A DNA stretch of 64,000 nucleotides from an uncultured Alphaproteobacteria bacterium (GTDB taxonomy: Bacteria; Pseudomonadota; Alphaproteobacteria; UBA3830): positions 1 to 64,000 of the forward strand of contig CAJODB010000006.1 in assembly GCA_905233185.1 (NCBI GenBank), read 5' to 3'. Within the stretch, counting starts at the first letter, position 1, and each line of letters starts with the position of its first letter. Shown here piece after piece: positions 7,756-17,146 of the stretch. The position numbers and the translations under genes were made by a program. Under the pieces are notes generated by a model. It saw only the letters and a program-made list of their open reading frames with translations. It searched no databases and was not told the DNA's origin.

Positions 7756-8463
7756 TTGCTTTTGGATTTTAATAAGATCATCGAAAAAGCCTCGAACTTT
7801 ATAAAAGAAGCGCGTAAAAGTGCGGATTTTGAGCGTATAGCAGCGAAAATTCTGCCTTACTTTATGCGCTTCTCTTACTACACAACAAAATGGACCGTTA
7901 TAGGTGGAGAAATACCTGATTCTTATCACAAATCTGGAAAACCTTTTATCGTTTGTCTTTGGCATGACCGACTTATGCTCGCTCCTTGTGTTTGGAAGTG
8001 GAAAAAACCACTACATGTTCTTGCTTCCAGTCATAGAGACGGACGTCTTATAGCAAAAGTCGTTGAGGATTTTTCCATGCCAGTTGTCTATGGTTCTACA
8101 GGAAAAAAAGGTATGGCTGCAGCAAAAAATCTGATAAAGCTTGCCAGAAGCGGCGAATACATCGCGATTATTCCCGATGGCCCACGTGGTCCTCGTCATA
8201 AATTAGCTCCGGGAGTTGTCGCTATATCGAGATTGTCTAACGCCGATATACTTGTCTATAGTTTCGCAGTAAAAAGATATCGTAGATTGGATTCTTGGGA
8301 TAAATTTATAATTTCGTGGCCATTTAATCGCGGAGTTATGGTTTGGGGAAAACCAATTACACCTCAAGAATTAAAAAGCATGTCTGAAGAAGAGGCTGTT
8401 GCAATGGTAGAGTCTCGAATCAACGAAGCCTCAAAAGAAGCTCATAGGTTATTGGGATGTTAA
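7756..8463 (+). CDS. Lysophospholipid acyltransferase-like protein (DUF374 family)
   Basis: A 235-residue predicted acyltransferase. Key positions are WHDRLMLAPCVWK, SSHRDGRLIAKV (the family's modified H-x4-D region) and PDGPRGPRHKLAPGVV. In alphaproteobacteria this family lies beside waaA and is assumed to acylate a lipid or lipid A precursor at the inner membrane; the exact substrate is unknown. The start is a TTG: 7756 or the in-frame 7762. GAGG at 7748-7751 favours 7762 by spacing. The gene overlaps waaA by 7 bases. Confidence 0.85.
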   Translation: MLLDFNKIIEKASNFIKEARKSADFERIAAKILPYFMRFSYYTTKWTVIGGEIPDSYHKSGKPFIVCLWHDRLMLAPCVWKWKKPLHVLASSHRDGRLIAKVVEDFSMPVVYGSTGKKGMAAAKNLIKLARSGEYIAIIPDGPRGPRHKLAPGVVAISRLSNADILVYSFAVKRYRRLDSWDKFIISWPFNRGVMVWGKPITPQELKSMSEEEAVAMVESRINEASKEAHRLLGC

Positions 8464-9713
8464 TCAAATTATATCGTTTCTTATTTACAATTTTTTCTCC
8501 TTTTTTGCGCCTGTATTTTTATGTAAGATGTTTGTATGGAAAAGATAAAAGAGAAAGTGTAAAAAATCACTTTGGAATAGCGACTATAAAACGCCCGAAA
8601 GGTAAATTAATTTGGGTTCACGCTGCTAGTATTGGTGAGTCAACATCTGCGTTAACATTTATCAATCACATAAAAAAACAGTTTCCTGATCTGAATGTTC
8701 TGATTACTACAATTACCGTTACATCTGCCGAAATTTTGCAGCCGAAAATCGCAAAAATTCCTAGTTGTTTTCATCAATTTGTAGTCGCTGATAATCCATC
8801 GTGGATAAAAAATTTCATGGACTACTGGAAAGTGGATATCGCTGTTTTTTTAGAGTCAGAAATATGGCCAAACATTATTTCGGAAATACATGCACGTTCA
8901 ATTCCACTTTTTCTGCTCAATGCCAGATTATCTCCGAAGTCATTTAAGCGATGGAGTTATTTTAAAAACTCGTTCAGAGAAATCTTGCAGAAGTTTACAT
9001 GCATTTTAGCTCAATCAGAAATTGATCGGGAACGCTATGCTTCTTTCTCTTTTGAAAATACAAGGCGTATAGACAATCTAAAACACGCAAATGCCGTTTT
9101 AGCATGCAATGAAGAGCTTCTCACAACTTTCAGAAAGATATGCAAAGGAAAAGTTGTTTTTACAGCAGCAAGTACCCATGAAAAAGAAGAAGATATAATT
9201 CTCGAAGCTCATAAAAAATTACGAAAACATTTCGATATTGTCACAATCATCATTCCAAGACATCTAACACGAGTAAAAAGAGTTTGTGAAATCATCGAAA
9301 ACTACAATTGTTCATTCTCTCTACGATCTGAAACAAGCGAAGATTCAAAATGCGAAGTATATTGTATAGATACATTTGGAGAAGTCGGCACATTCTTTAG
9401 ATTAGCTGATGTTTGTTTCGTTGGTGGTTCGCTTGTAGAAATCGGAGGACATAACATATACGAACCTGTTGCTCTCGGTAAGCCTGTTTTGTTCGGTCCG
9501 TATATGGAAAATGCAATGGAAGTACGAGATTTTCTTAAAGAAAAAGAACTGGGATTCGAAGTGAATAATAGCGATGATATTTGCAATACTTGCGAACAAT
9601 TACTATCAGGAAATACTTTAAAAAACATTCATGAACGTGCTTTATCAATTACTAAAAATAACTCATTGAATCAGATAGATGAGATAATGCAGTTATCAAA
9701 AATATTATCATGA
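8457..9713 (+). CDS. waaA: 3-deoxy-D-manno-octulosonic acid (Kdo) transferase
   Basis: A 418-residue GT-B glycosyltransferase that attaches Kdo to lipid A precursor on the cytoplasmic face of the inner membrane. An N-terminal membrane anchor (LYRFLFTIFSPFLRLYFY) precedes the Kdo transferase N-domain (WVHAASIGESTSAL, LESEIWPNII, LLNARLSPKSF). The C-domain contains the nucleotide-sugar region GEVGTFFRLADVCFVGGSL and the GGHNIYEPVALGKPVLFGP block. Length is normal for the family. It overlaps both neighbours (7 and 4 bases), giving a coupled acyltransferase-waaA-rsmD unit. Confidence 0.96.
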   Translation: MLIKLYRFLFTIFSPFLRLYFYVRCLYGKDKRESVKNHFGIATIKRPKGKLIWVHAASIGESTSALTFINHIKKQFPDLNVLITTITVTSAEILQPKIAKIPSCFHQFVVADNPSWIKNFMDYWKVDIAVFLESEIWPNIISEIHARSIPLFLLNARLSPKSFKRWSYFKNSFREILQKFTCILAQSEIDRERYASFSFENTRRIDNLKHANAVLACNEELLTTFRKICKGKVVFTAASTHEKEEDIILEAHKKLRKHFDIVTIIIPRHLTRVKRVCEIIENYNCSFSLRSETSEDSKCEVYCIDTFGEVGTFFRLADVCFVGGSLVEIGGHNIYEPVALGKPVLFGPYMENAMEVRDFLKEKELGFEVNNSDDICNTCEQLLSGNTLKNIHERALSITKNNSLNQIDEIMQLSKILS

Positions 9714-10273
9714 GTATAAGAATTATCGCGGGTAAGTTTAAAGGAATTCGCATAGACGTTCCTCAATCCGCGAGGGCAACTTTATCAAGAGCCCGTCAAT
9801 CTTTGTTCGATATATTGGAATCGTCAAAAATTGATAACAGGAATATTGGAGAATTTTTTAAAGATAAGGTTGTGTTGGATTGCTTTGCTGGTTCAGGAGC
9901 TGTTGGAATAGAGGCATTGTCACGTGGTGCAAAGCACGCATATTTTGTGGATATTAATAATAATGCTGCAAAAATGATAAAAGCAAATATTGCAAAAGTA
10001 AAAGCTGAAACATTATCAACTATTATTTGCTCAGATATTCTAAGCATCAAAAGTAGACGCAAAAAATGTGATTTTGCTTTCTTAGATCCTCCGTTTCATG
10101 CCAATATAAGTATAGAGAAAGTTATAAATCATCTCATAAAAGAAGACTGGATAGCTACACAAACTATTGTAGCAGTTGAATCTCCAACTCTGTTTGATAC
10201 ATTGCAAGGTTTTCGGACATTAATTTCTCGAAAAATCGGCACAATTTCATTTTCCGTGTTTATCGCCGAATAA
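9710..10273 (+). CDS. rsmD: 16S rRNA (guanine966-N2)-methyltransferase
   Basis: A 187-residue SAM-dependent enzyme that methylates G966 of 16S rRNA. Signature segments are RIIAGKFKGIRIDVP at the N-terminus, the SAM-binding DCFAGSGAVGIEALSRGA and the catalytic FLDPPF. The start overlaps the waaA stop as ATGA. The family is widespread and its length is standard; the pairing with waaA in one transcript is a gene-order observation only. Confidence 0.95.
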   Translation: MSIRIIAGKFKGIRIDVPQSARATLSRARQSLFDILESSKIDNRNIGEFFKDKVVLDCFAGSGAVGIEALSRGAKHAYFVDINNNAAKMIKANIAKVKAETLSTIICSDILSIKSRRKKCDFAFLDPPFHANISIEKVINHLIKEDWIATQTIVAVESPTLFDTLQGFRTLISRKIGTISFSVFIAE

Positions 10274-10281
10274 AAAAGCGT

Positions 10282-10674
10282 TTATGGAAACACGCTATTC
10301 AAAAATCCGCAAACTTTGCTGTCTCCTCCGTTACTGTCCTCTTTGTTTCGAACGAGATTTTCTACATCTTTGATTGATTCATCTATTGTTTTGTTTCCAT
10401 AAGTAAGAACATCGATATAAGAATCAAATTTATTCGCCCGTTCTTTCATTCCTGCAGCTTTGAGCTTCTGAGAAATCATTCGTGTTTCAGATATAAGAGT
10501 AGAAACATCCGTATTCCCTTTATTGCCACTCGTAAAATATTGCTTCAGCTTTTGCTCGTGTCTGTCAGCAAGCCTTTCTACACAAGGATTTCCTCCACCA
10601 CCAAATGAGAAATAACTGCATCCCGATAACAATATCGAAAAACACACCACAGAAAATAACATACTTTTCTTCAT
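10282..10674 (-). CDS. Predicted lipoprotein of unknown function, 130 aa
   Basis: A signal peptide with a textbook lipobox (SILLSGC, acylated Cys at residue 19) shows this to be a lipoprotein. The mature part is short and helical (TRMISQKLKAAGMKERANKF) and has two further cysteines (residues 30 and 123) that could pair in the periplasm. I do not recognise a family. It is convergent with rsmD and lies downstream of the MscS-type channel gene on the same strand (41-base gap), so the two may be co-transcribed. Confidence 0.75.
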   Translation of the reverse strand: MKKSMLFSVVCFSILLSGCSYFSFGGGGNPCVERLADRHEQKLKQYFTSGNKGNTDVSTLISETRMISQKLKAAGMKERANKFDSYIDVLTYGNKTIDESIKDVENLVRNKEDSNGGDSKVCGFLNSVFP

Positions 10675-10715
10675 TTTCTCTCACTCTCCTAATCAACATA
10701 AACTATTTATTTTCT

Positions 10716-12473
10716 TTATTCTTCTCTTACACTAATATTATTCGCCATTTCCGGTATTTGAATGCCCGCAGTTTTAAATTTCTTTACCAATCGGTGATAT
10801 ACATCATCTGCTATATGTACCAAAGTAGGATGTGTAACTACTTCCCATTTAACTTTCACTCCCGTTAGTCCAAACGGTTCGAGTCCATGAATAACAACTT
10901 CGCTCAATATTTTGTCTTTATACTGAGGCTCTTTTTTCATCTCTTCCACAAGGTTAATCAAAATCTTTGAAGCTTTTTCAATATCATTTTGAGATACCAA
11001 CCTTAATACTTCAGAATGACGAGTATAGCTATTTGAATGATTTGTAATACTGTTTATCATATTGTACGGAATAACATGTAAACAACCGTTGATCGCCCTT
11101 AAATATAGAACTCTCACAGAAAGCTTCTCTATTGTTCCGCTTTTATCATTTATATCCACAAAATCGCCGATGTATAAATTCTTTTCAATCAGCAAAGTAA
11201 GACCTTGTAAAAATGCCTTAATGATATCTTGTGAAGCCAAAGCAAATGCTGCACTAAAAATTGAGAAAGAGGCTACAACAGGTGTTACATCAATTCCAAG
11301 GTTTGATAAAATAATTAAAATAGCAGTGAGAAGCAAAACAAAATAGAAAATTGCTGATAAAGTTGGTGCAAAAGTCTTTAATTTCAGATAGTGTTCTTGA
11401 TCTCCCTTCTCTGCCTTTTCAAGAATCATATCTCTGAACTCGTTAAAAATACGACACAGCATAATTGTGATAAATGAACCAAATACGACGATCATAAAAT
11501 ATTCGTTAAAAACGTATTTTTTGACATTAACTCCTGCATATTGAAGAGCCGTACAAACCACAACAAAGTATATCGCCAACACAATAAAATTACACATCCA
11601 AATCATATTGTTACTGCGACTCTGCACAAGACGTTCTGAACGAATTCCATCATCTAATGAATTAATATAGGAGGAAAATTTATTTACTATAACTACGACA
11701 ATACATTGAAACGCAATTATAGCCAAAAGAAATAAGTATACGTTATTTATATGAGTAAATGCCGCAGTATCATTCAATTGATCTCTGCAGTTTATTTCTA
11801 CGGCATAAATCATGCAAAATAACATTACGTATTGAAATTTATGATTAAGAAAATTAACTATTTTTTCAGAAACAGTAATTGTTCTCGTCTTCTTTAGATT
11901 TAGAACTTTGGATATAAGATCGTGAGATAAACAAATCTCAACAAAACAATAAATTATTATCACTCCTATAGCACAATATTCGCAAATTAAACTGTATTGT
12001 GTTCCAAGTAACGTATTAACGATAGAATAAGCAACGGTTGTTATAAACAAAGATACAAGAACCATGCGCATAAATTTTTTGTGAACGTTTTTCGAATCTG
12101 TATGAGAAATATTTTTGAATCTTAAATGTTCTTTCGGTCTTGCAAACAATACACAACTTGCAAGCAAAATCGCTGAAAAAACAACGAGTAATTCGAAATA
12201 TGAACTGTATAAATACTCAGGATCGGTAAAGAAATATTTCGCAGTTGCACTGACGATCAACGTTCCAACAAAAGATATAATTGTCGAAATAATCATACCA
12301 AAAGTAAGAATCATACCAAGATCGAAATGTGTAGATTCCTTTTTTAGCTTATCCATTTCCATATCTATAAATTTCTTAGAGAAATAGAACGAAACAAGCA
12401 TAAAAAACGACTGAGCGAACAAAGTAACAAATGAAAAAATAAACAATCTTGTATGATTTAACAAAAATTCCAC
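10716..12473 (-). CDS. Mechanosensitive ion channel of the MscS family, large variant
   Basis: A 585-residue multi-spanning membrane protein. The C-terminal third is the conserved MscS pore and beta domain (AAFALASQDIIKAFLQGLTLLIEKNLYIGDFVDI, with PYNMINSITNHS following). About eight to ten hydrophobic helices precede it, more than in the small MscS of E. coli, as in YnaI/MscM-like channels. It should open under membrane tension and protect against osmotic shock. The start is GTG 12473 with AAGAGG five bases upstream. It is divergent from comF with a 52-base shared promoter gap. Confidence 0.9.
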   Translation of the reverse strand: MEFLLNHTRLFIFSFVTLFAQSFFMLVSFYFSKKFIDMEMDKLKKESTHFDLGMILTFGMIISTIISFVGTLIVSATAKYFFTDPEYLYSSYFELLVVFSAILLASCVLFARPKEHLRFKNISHTDSKNVHKKFMRMVLVSLFITTVAYSIVNTLLGTQYSLICEYCAIGVIIIYCFVEICLSHDLISKVLNLKKTRTITVSEKIVNFLNHKFQYVMLFCMIYAVEINCRDQLNDTAAFTHINNVYLFLLAIIAFQCIVVVIVNKFSSYINSLDDGIRSERLVQSRSNNMIWMCNFIVLAIYFVVVCTALQYAGVNVKKYVFNEYFMIVVFGSFITIMLCRIFNEFRDMILEKAEKGDQEHYLKLKTFAPTLSAIFYFVLLLTAILIILSNLGIDVTPVVASFSIFSAAFALASQDIIKAFLQGLTLLIEKNLYIGDFVDINDKSGTIEKLSVRVLYLRAINGCLHVIPYNMINSITNHSNSYTRHSEVLRLVSQNDIEKASKILINLVEEMKKEPQYKDKILSEVVIHGLEPFGLTGVKVKWEVVTHPTLVHIADDVYHRLVKKFKTAGIQIPEMANNISVREE

Positions 12474-12525
12474 AATTACCTCTTATAATCCGATAAATAC
12501 ATTAAACTACATAAGTTTAGAATAT

Positions 12526-13254
12526 ATGAACGTAAGAAAAATAAATATAGATTTTTTTAAAGATATGCTTTTCCCATCAAAATGCGGAATTTGCGAGTGT
12601 TTGCTTGATTCTAAAGGCTTATGTACTGATTGTTGGTCACAAATAAAATGGATTTCCGAACCAAAATGTCGTATATGCGGTCAACCTTTTACAGTTGATA
12701 TAGATTCGGTGGATTCCGTGTGCGCTCAATGTCTTTCAAAACCGCCCAATTTTGATAAAGCCGTTTCCATTTTTGTATACGATGATTTTTCAAAGAAAAT
12801 AGTACTAAAATTTAAACACTCTGACGCAACTTATTTGGCTGAAATACTTTCAAAATTGATGTTTAGATCTGCAATTTTAGAAATAGAAAGCTCTGATTTA
12901 ATTATTCCTGTGCCAATTCATTTTATGAAAAGATTAAAACGGAAATATAATCAATCTGAATTGTTAGCCAAAAAGATAAGCGAAATTAGCGGAGTAAAAT
13001 ACGAACCAAGAATTTTGAAAAAAATCAAACAAACTTCTCCGCAAGAAGGTTTATCAGGTATCCAGCGTCGAAAAAATGTTATAGGTTCTTTCGGAATAGA
13101 TTGCAAATATGAATATCTTCTGAAAAATAAGAAAATTATACTCATAGATGATGTATTTACAACAGGATCTACAGTAGATGAATGCTCTAAGGTATTGAAA
13201 AAACATATGGCTAAAGAAGTGATTGTTTTAACGTTAGCTCGCGTTGTTATCTAA
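12526..13254 (+). CDS. comF: ComF family phosphoribosyltransferase-like protein
   Basis: A 242-residue protein with paired zinc-finger-like cysteines at the N-terminus (CGICECL...CTDCW, CRICGQPF...CAQC) and a type I phosphoribosyltransferase domain whose PRPP loop reads IILIDDVFTTGST. The ComF/GntX family is linked to DNA uptake and recombination in some bacteria; the exact reaction is not established. PVPIHFMKRLKRKYNQSE is the conserved central block. Length is typical. Confidence 0.9.
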   Translation: MNVRKINIDFFKDMLFPSKCGICECLLDSKGLCTDCWSQIKWISEPKCRICGQPFTVDIDSVDSVCAQCLSKPPNFDKAVSIFVYDDFSKKIVLKFKHSDATYLAEILSKLMFRSAILEIESSDLIIPVPIHFMKRLKRKYNQSELLAKKISEISGVKYEPRILKKIKQTSPQEGLSGIQRRKNVIGSFGIDCKYEYLLKNKKIILIDDVFTTGSTVDECSKVLKKHMAKEVIVLTLARVVI

Positions 13255-13266
13255 AACAAGAGAAAA

Positions 13267-13343
<77 letters not shown>

Positions 13344-13453
13344 AAAAGAACAGATCAATCGAATATCTTTTACAACAATAAATATAATTATTCAATATAT
13401 TTGTTGTTATATATTGTTCCTGTGAATTGCTTATTAAGTGTATTCAACTCCTG

Positions 13454-13569
13454 CAAATTAATATTTTTTTAATTAATATGTTTGTGGATTGATTGTGGAT
13501 TAAATAAGAACAATTTTGTTAATTCAAAAAATTAGCTTTTTATTAACATCTTATTAACCGATTGTTAAC
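13454..13569. other. Origin-like intergenic cluster: AT-rich block, DnaA-like direct repeats, three phased TTAA half-sites
   Basis: The region is not upstream of any protein gene. It holds an AT-rich stretch (13454-13480); two 11-bp-spaced repeats, TGTGGATTG (13483-13491) and TGTGGATTA (13494-13502), the second matching 8 of 9 bases of a reversed DnaA box; and TTAA motifs at 13543, 13554 and 13565 separated by exactly 7 bases each, i.e. two overlapping CtrA-type TTAA-N7-TTAA sites. CtrA plus DnaA sites in one intergenic region is the arrangement of alphaproteobacterial oriC. parS sites 5 kb away are consistent. Gene orientation around it is not symmetric, so it remains a candidate. Confidence 0.4.
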
Positions 13570-13587
13570 TGTTCTTCACTGAATTTT

Positions 13588-14784
13588 TCACTCATACTTT
13601 TTTGATTCAGTGGAACAAATAGCTGCGAATGCAATAAAAGCCTGTATTGATACATATGCAAAAGCTTGATTATATCCGAAATCTTCACACAAAATGCCAC
13701 AAAAATAGGTTGTTGTAAGATATGAGATGCCTATAACAAAATAGAAAACACCTATAGCTGTTCCCCTTAATTTTGAGCTGACATTTCGACTGATTAGTGC
13801 AAGAAAGAGTAACTGAATTACGGCAAACTGCGCATAAAATAGAAAGATTCCGATCAAAAATATGTAAATTGATGTCGTGTAGTTCATAATAAAGTATGAA
13901 ATAAGTAACAAAAATAAATTTAAACGCAATAATGTGAATTTTCTGTACTTATCAGATATTATTCCGAAACAATAAGCGAAGGTTGCTTGCCCAAAAGCTG
14001 CAACAATGCTAACAACTCCCGAAAAATTTTGAGAAAACAACAGCTGAGAAGCTCTGATTGTCAGTAATGATTCTCCAAAATGAGCTAATTCACATACAAA
14101 CGCCAGCGACATCAATGTCCAAAATTTATAGTCCAGAGATTTCAGATATCTTTTGCTAAATGGATTATCGAATTTCTTTGTATAATATATATTTCGGTAC
14201 GGTTTATTAGGATTATGTATTTTTGAAACGCACAAAATAGCCAATAGAGCAGGAAGCGTGGAGAGAAAAAATAAAAGTTGGTAATTGTTATCGGATAAAT
14301 AAACAATAACAACAGCGACAAAAGCTCCTATAATGCCCCCTGCTGTTTTCATTGCTTTGCAAAATCCAAATGAAGCTCCAAGTTTATTGCGATCGCTTAA
14401 ATCAGCTATAAGGGCATCTCTCGGCGAAGCTTGAATGCCACATCCTAGACGTTCGGATATTTCAGCAATTATTACAGCCAGAGCCGAACTGGCGAACGCA
14501 AAAACAGGTTTTACAATTATCGCTATTGAACAGCCAACAATTAACAAAACTTTTCTATTGTAAAGATAATCACTGATTGCTCCCGAAAATATTCGCACAA
14601 AATATGAAAGAAATTCAACAAAACCATCTATTTTTGCTATATCCAATATGGAAGTTTTCAGATTGAATTTCAAAAACAAAGCAAGATGAGAATAAAGCAT
14701 CTGTGTAGAGGTACTTAGAAAAAAACCAAACAGAGCTACCAGCCAAATTTCTTTTGAAAAACGTTTAAAAGAAAAATCTTGCAC
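13588..14784 (-). CDS. Major facilitator superfamily transporter
   Basis: A 398-residue protein with about twelve hydrophobic segments. The MFS-type loop between helices 2 and 3 reads GAISDYLYNRKVLLIVG, and SPRDALIADLSDRNKLGASFGF occurs in the loop after helix 4. This second block is typical of MFS proteins annotated as multidrug or unknown-substrate exporters. The substrate cannot be assigned. Start is GTG 14784 with a weak ribosome site. It lies 46 bases after carD on the same strand. Confidence 0.85.
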   Translation of the reverse strand: MQDFSFKRFSKEIWLVALFGFFLSTSTQMLYSHLALFLKFNLKTSILDIAKIDGFVEFLSYFVRIFSGAISDYLYNRKVLLIVGCSIAIIVKPVFAFASSALAVIIAEISERLGCGIQASPRDALIADLSDRNKLGASFGFCKAMKTAGGIIGAFVAVVIVYLSDNNYQLLFFLSTLPALLAILCVSKIHNPNKPYRNIYYTKKFDNPFSKRYLKSLDYKFWTLMSLAFVCELAHFGESLLTIRASQLLFSQNFSGVVSIVAAFGQATFAYCFGIISDKYRKFTLLRLNLFLLLISYFIMNYTTSIYIFLIGIFLFYAQFAVIQLLFLALISRNVSSKLRGTAIGVFYFVIGISYLTTTYFCGILCEDFGYNQAFAYVSIQAFIAFAAICSTESKKYE

Positions 14785-14830
14785 AAAAAATCTTTATCTT
14801 TAATCTTTTTTAGTTAATTATTTAGTTTAA

Positions 14831-15322
14831 TTATGCGGCTAAAGCTTCTTTTAGCTTTTCCATAGCTTTATCTTCATCAATTTGAGCAACAGCAGCGTAT
14901 TCTCGCATAAGTCGATCCATAGCTTCCTGATATATCTGACGCTCGCTGTACGAATGCTCCGGCTGAGTAGCGGTCCTATGCAAGTCACGAACAACTTGCG
15001 TTATGGACATAATATCACCTGAATTTATTTTTGCTTCATATTCTTGAGCCCTACGACTCCACATCATTTTTTTTGATTTCGTCGGTGTTCGAAGACTCTC
15101 TATCGCTCTTTCCATTTCTTCTTTGCTGCATAGAGAACGAACTTTCTTAGCCATAGAACTGTTTAAAGGAAGGCGAACGACCATTTTGTCTTTTTCAAAT
15201 GATATTATCAGGACTTTCAATTCCGTTCCTGCAATATTCTCAGTTTCAATACCTTGCACGATACCAACTCCATGCGCTGGGTATACAACATACTGCCCGG
15301 ATTTGAAAATCTCTTTCTTCAT
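14831..15322 (-). CDS. carD: CarD family transcriptional regulator
   Basis: A 163-residue RNA-polymerase-binding regulator. Residues about 5-65 form the CarD/TRCF RNA-polymerase interaction domain (KSGQYVVYPAHGVGIVQGIE, then MVVRLPLNSSMAKKVR). The rest is the helical DNA-binding domain with the conserved tryptophan (MMWSRRAQEYEAKINSGD). In alphaproteobacteria CarD (CdnL) stabilises open complexes at rRNA and growth-related promoters. An AGGGG ribosome site precedes the ATG. A TTAA-N7-TTAA match at 15357-15371 is in its promoter zone, but such matches are common in AT-rich DNA. Confidence 0.94.
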   Translation of the reverse strand: MKKEIFKSGQYVVYPAHGVGIVQGIETENIAGTELKVLIISFEKDKMVVRLPLNSSMAKKVRSLCSKEEMERAIESLRTPTKSKKMMWSRRAQEYEAKINSGDIMSITQVVRDLHRTATQPEHSYSERQIYQEAMDRLMREYAAVAQIDEDKAMEKLKEALAA

Positions 15323-15726
15323 GATCTGCCCCTATAATCCCTTATTTATCAGCATATTAACATTTTTTTAAGGATTTTAAAAGAAGTTTTTTCTATTTTT
15401 GGCACATAATTTGTGAAAATGCTGATAAGTGAGAGAATATGTTTGAATAAGGCAGGAAAATAGAACATATTTATAATATCATCGCTATGACTATTATTCT
15501 GGGTGAAAAAGAATAATAAGATTGGTGTTGATATTTTGTTTCTTGCTCCTTTGGTTATTTATTTTTTTGAATGAGGGAGGCATACGATGTTATTCTGAAC
15601 AAATAAATGGATTTAAGAATCATTGAAGACATAATAATATAGCAATGAAATTCATATACCAACTTTTGATTTTATCAAAAAAGAACGATAAATTTTTTTG
15701 GATCAATAAAAATGAAACATAACATA
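15323..15726. other. 404-base intergenic region upstream of carD
   Basis: No gene found. It contains an inverted pair TTATCAGCAT (15346-15355) and ATGCTGATAA (15419-15428), which could be an operator but has a 63-base spacing, and a simple hairpin ATTATTCT/AGAATAAT at 15493-15517. A good ribosome site, GGGAGG, near 15578 is followed by an ATG that stops after three codons, perhaps a gene remnant. Otherwise I see nothing. Confidence 0.4.
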
Positions 15727-16194
15727 TTATTTCTCATACGTAATCAATGTCATTCTTGAATTGATGATTTTTTTATCACCTATTCGACGGTGATATCCCA
15801 TTTTTTCATATAAATGACAGCTTACTTTTTCTTCAAGGATGGTTTCTAATATCCAATGCTTATTTCCATGGATATTTTCGACCTCCGATAATGCTTTTTG
15901 CGCAATTCCTCTATTTCTATATTTTGGCAGAACAAACAGCGGAGATATTCTTTTTGCTTTATCATTTTTTTCATCGATAACACGCACAGCACCAACATAA
16001 TTACGATCTAATTGTATTAAATAGAAATAAGTTTCAGGCTGTTTTAAACGATAAATTGTTCTATCAACAGTTTCATTTGCGGGATTGGTGGCTTTATCTT
16101 GATATTTCGCAAATAAATCCGTGAAGGCTTCTACTTGCATCAACCATATTAATTTTGCGTCTTGTTCTTTTGCTCTTAGTAATTGTAATACCAT
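15727..16194 (-). CDS. GNAT family N-acetyltransferase
   Basis: A protein of about 155 residues with the acetyl-CoA-binding GNAT core: VGAVRVIDEK, then PLFVLPKYRNRGIAQKALSEVE (the R/Q-x-x-G-x-G/A loop) and a C-terminal CHLYEKMGYHRRIGDK block. It transfers an acetyl group to an unknown small-molecule or protein substrate. I prefer the internal ATG at 16194 because a purine-rich GAAAG precedes it; the frame stays open to an ATG at 16227. Confidence 0.85.
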   Translation of the reverse strand: MVLQLLRAKEQDAKLIWLMQVEAFTDLFAKYQDKATNPANETVDRTIYRLKQPETYFYLIQLDRNYVGAVRVIDEKNDKAKRISPLFVLPKYRNRGIAQKALSEVENIHGNKHWILETILEEKVSCHLYEKMGYHRRIGDKKIINSRMTLITYEK

Positions 16195-16358
16195 AAAAAA
16201 TCTTTCGATAATAGCAAGCAGGAACATTGTAATATAAAAAGCATATTAAGAAATGATTTCTTATAGTATCGATCTTACCGCATTAGTATTGCTAAAACAG
16301 ATTTTGCAATTGTATACTGATTTCATAGTATTTTTTGTGATATTTAAGGAGTATTAAA

Positions 16359-16922
16359 ATGTTAACGGTTGGTGATAAATTTCCGAATTTTAATTTGGTT
16401 GCAATCTCAGATTTGCCTTTGGAACAGATCAGTATTGATAACGCGTTTAAAATAATAACCGAATCGACTTACAAAGATCAGTGGAAACTTATTTTCTTTT
16501 ATCCGAAGGATTTTACGTTTGTTTGTCCTACTGAAATTATAGCTTTTGCGAACATGTTGGATGAATTTAAGAAGAGAAATACACAAATTCTTGGTTGTAG
16601 CGTTGATAGTGAATTTGTGCATTGGGCATGGAGAAAATACAAACCGGAGTTGAATAAATTACCGTTTCCTTTAATGGCTGATGTAAAGAGGGAATTGTGC
16701 ACAGAGCTTGGTATTTTATGCAAAAATTCGGGAGTAGCTCAAAGAGCACTATTTATCCTTGATCCTGAAAACATTATTCGTTTTGTGATGGTCACAGATT
16801 CTAACGTTGGTAGAAATCCTGATGAAGCTTTGAGAGTGCTTGATGCATTGCAAACAGGCGAGCTTTGTCAATGCGGTTGGATTCGTGGACAAAAGACTAT
16901 CGATCCAAGAGCGGGAGTGTAA
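16359..16922 (+). CDS. Peroxiredoxin of the AhpC/TSA family
   Basis: A 187-residue thiol peroxidase that reduces hydrogen peroxide and organic peroxides. The peroxidatic cysteine lies in FYPKDFTFVCPTEI, and a resolving cysteine is likely in GELCQCGW near the C-terminus, making this a typical 2-Cys enzyme. AAGGAG precedes the ATG. The reductase is not identified, though thioredoxin is encoded 1.5 kb downstream. Length and spacing of motifs are normal for AhpC-like peroxiredoxins. Confidence 0.93.
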   Translation: MLTVGDKFPNFNLVAISDLPLEQISIDNAFKIITESTYKDQWKLIFFYPKDFTFVCPTEIIAFANMLDEFKKRNTQILGCSVDSEFVHWAWRKYKPELNKLPFPLMADVKRELCTELGILCKNSGVAQRALFILDPENIIRFVMVTDSNVGRNPDEALRVLDALQTGELCQCGWIRGQKTIDPRAGV

Positions 16923-17146
16923 TAAGTATCATTTTATATAGTTACGTTTATTTACGTTTATTTATGGGCGGCGATCAGCAATTATTCAGTGATTTTTTGA
17001 TTGTCGCCATAAATGAGAACAGCATATTTTTCTGATTTTTCATTTTTTTCTATAGAGAAAGCGAGTTTTTTAATTTCAATCTTGCGATTTACTGAAATAA
17101 CAGTACAATCATAAAGATGTAGCATTATACATTTGGAAATAGTCAG

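Noticed and set aside
15357-15371. TTAA-N7-TTAA CtrA-like site before carD
   Set aside because: A single pair of TTAA motifs at this spacing is expected several times by chance in 64 kb of AT-rich DNA; only the triple array at 13543 was kept.
15400-15414. TGGCAC-N5-TTGT resembling a sigma-54 promoter
   Set aside because: Last base of the -12 element is wrong and no plus-strand gene lies downstream; probably chance.
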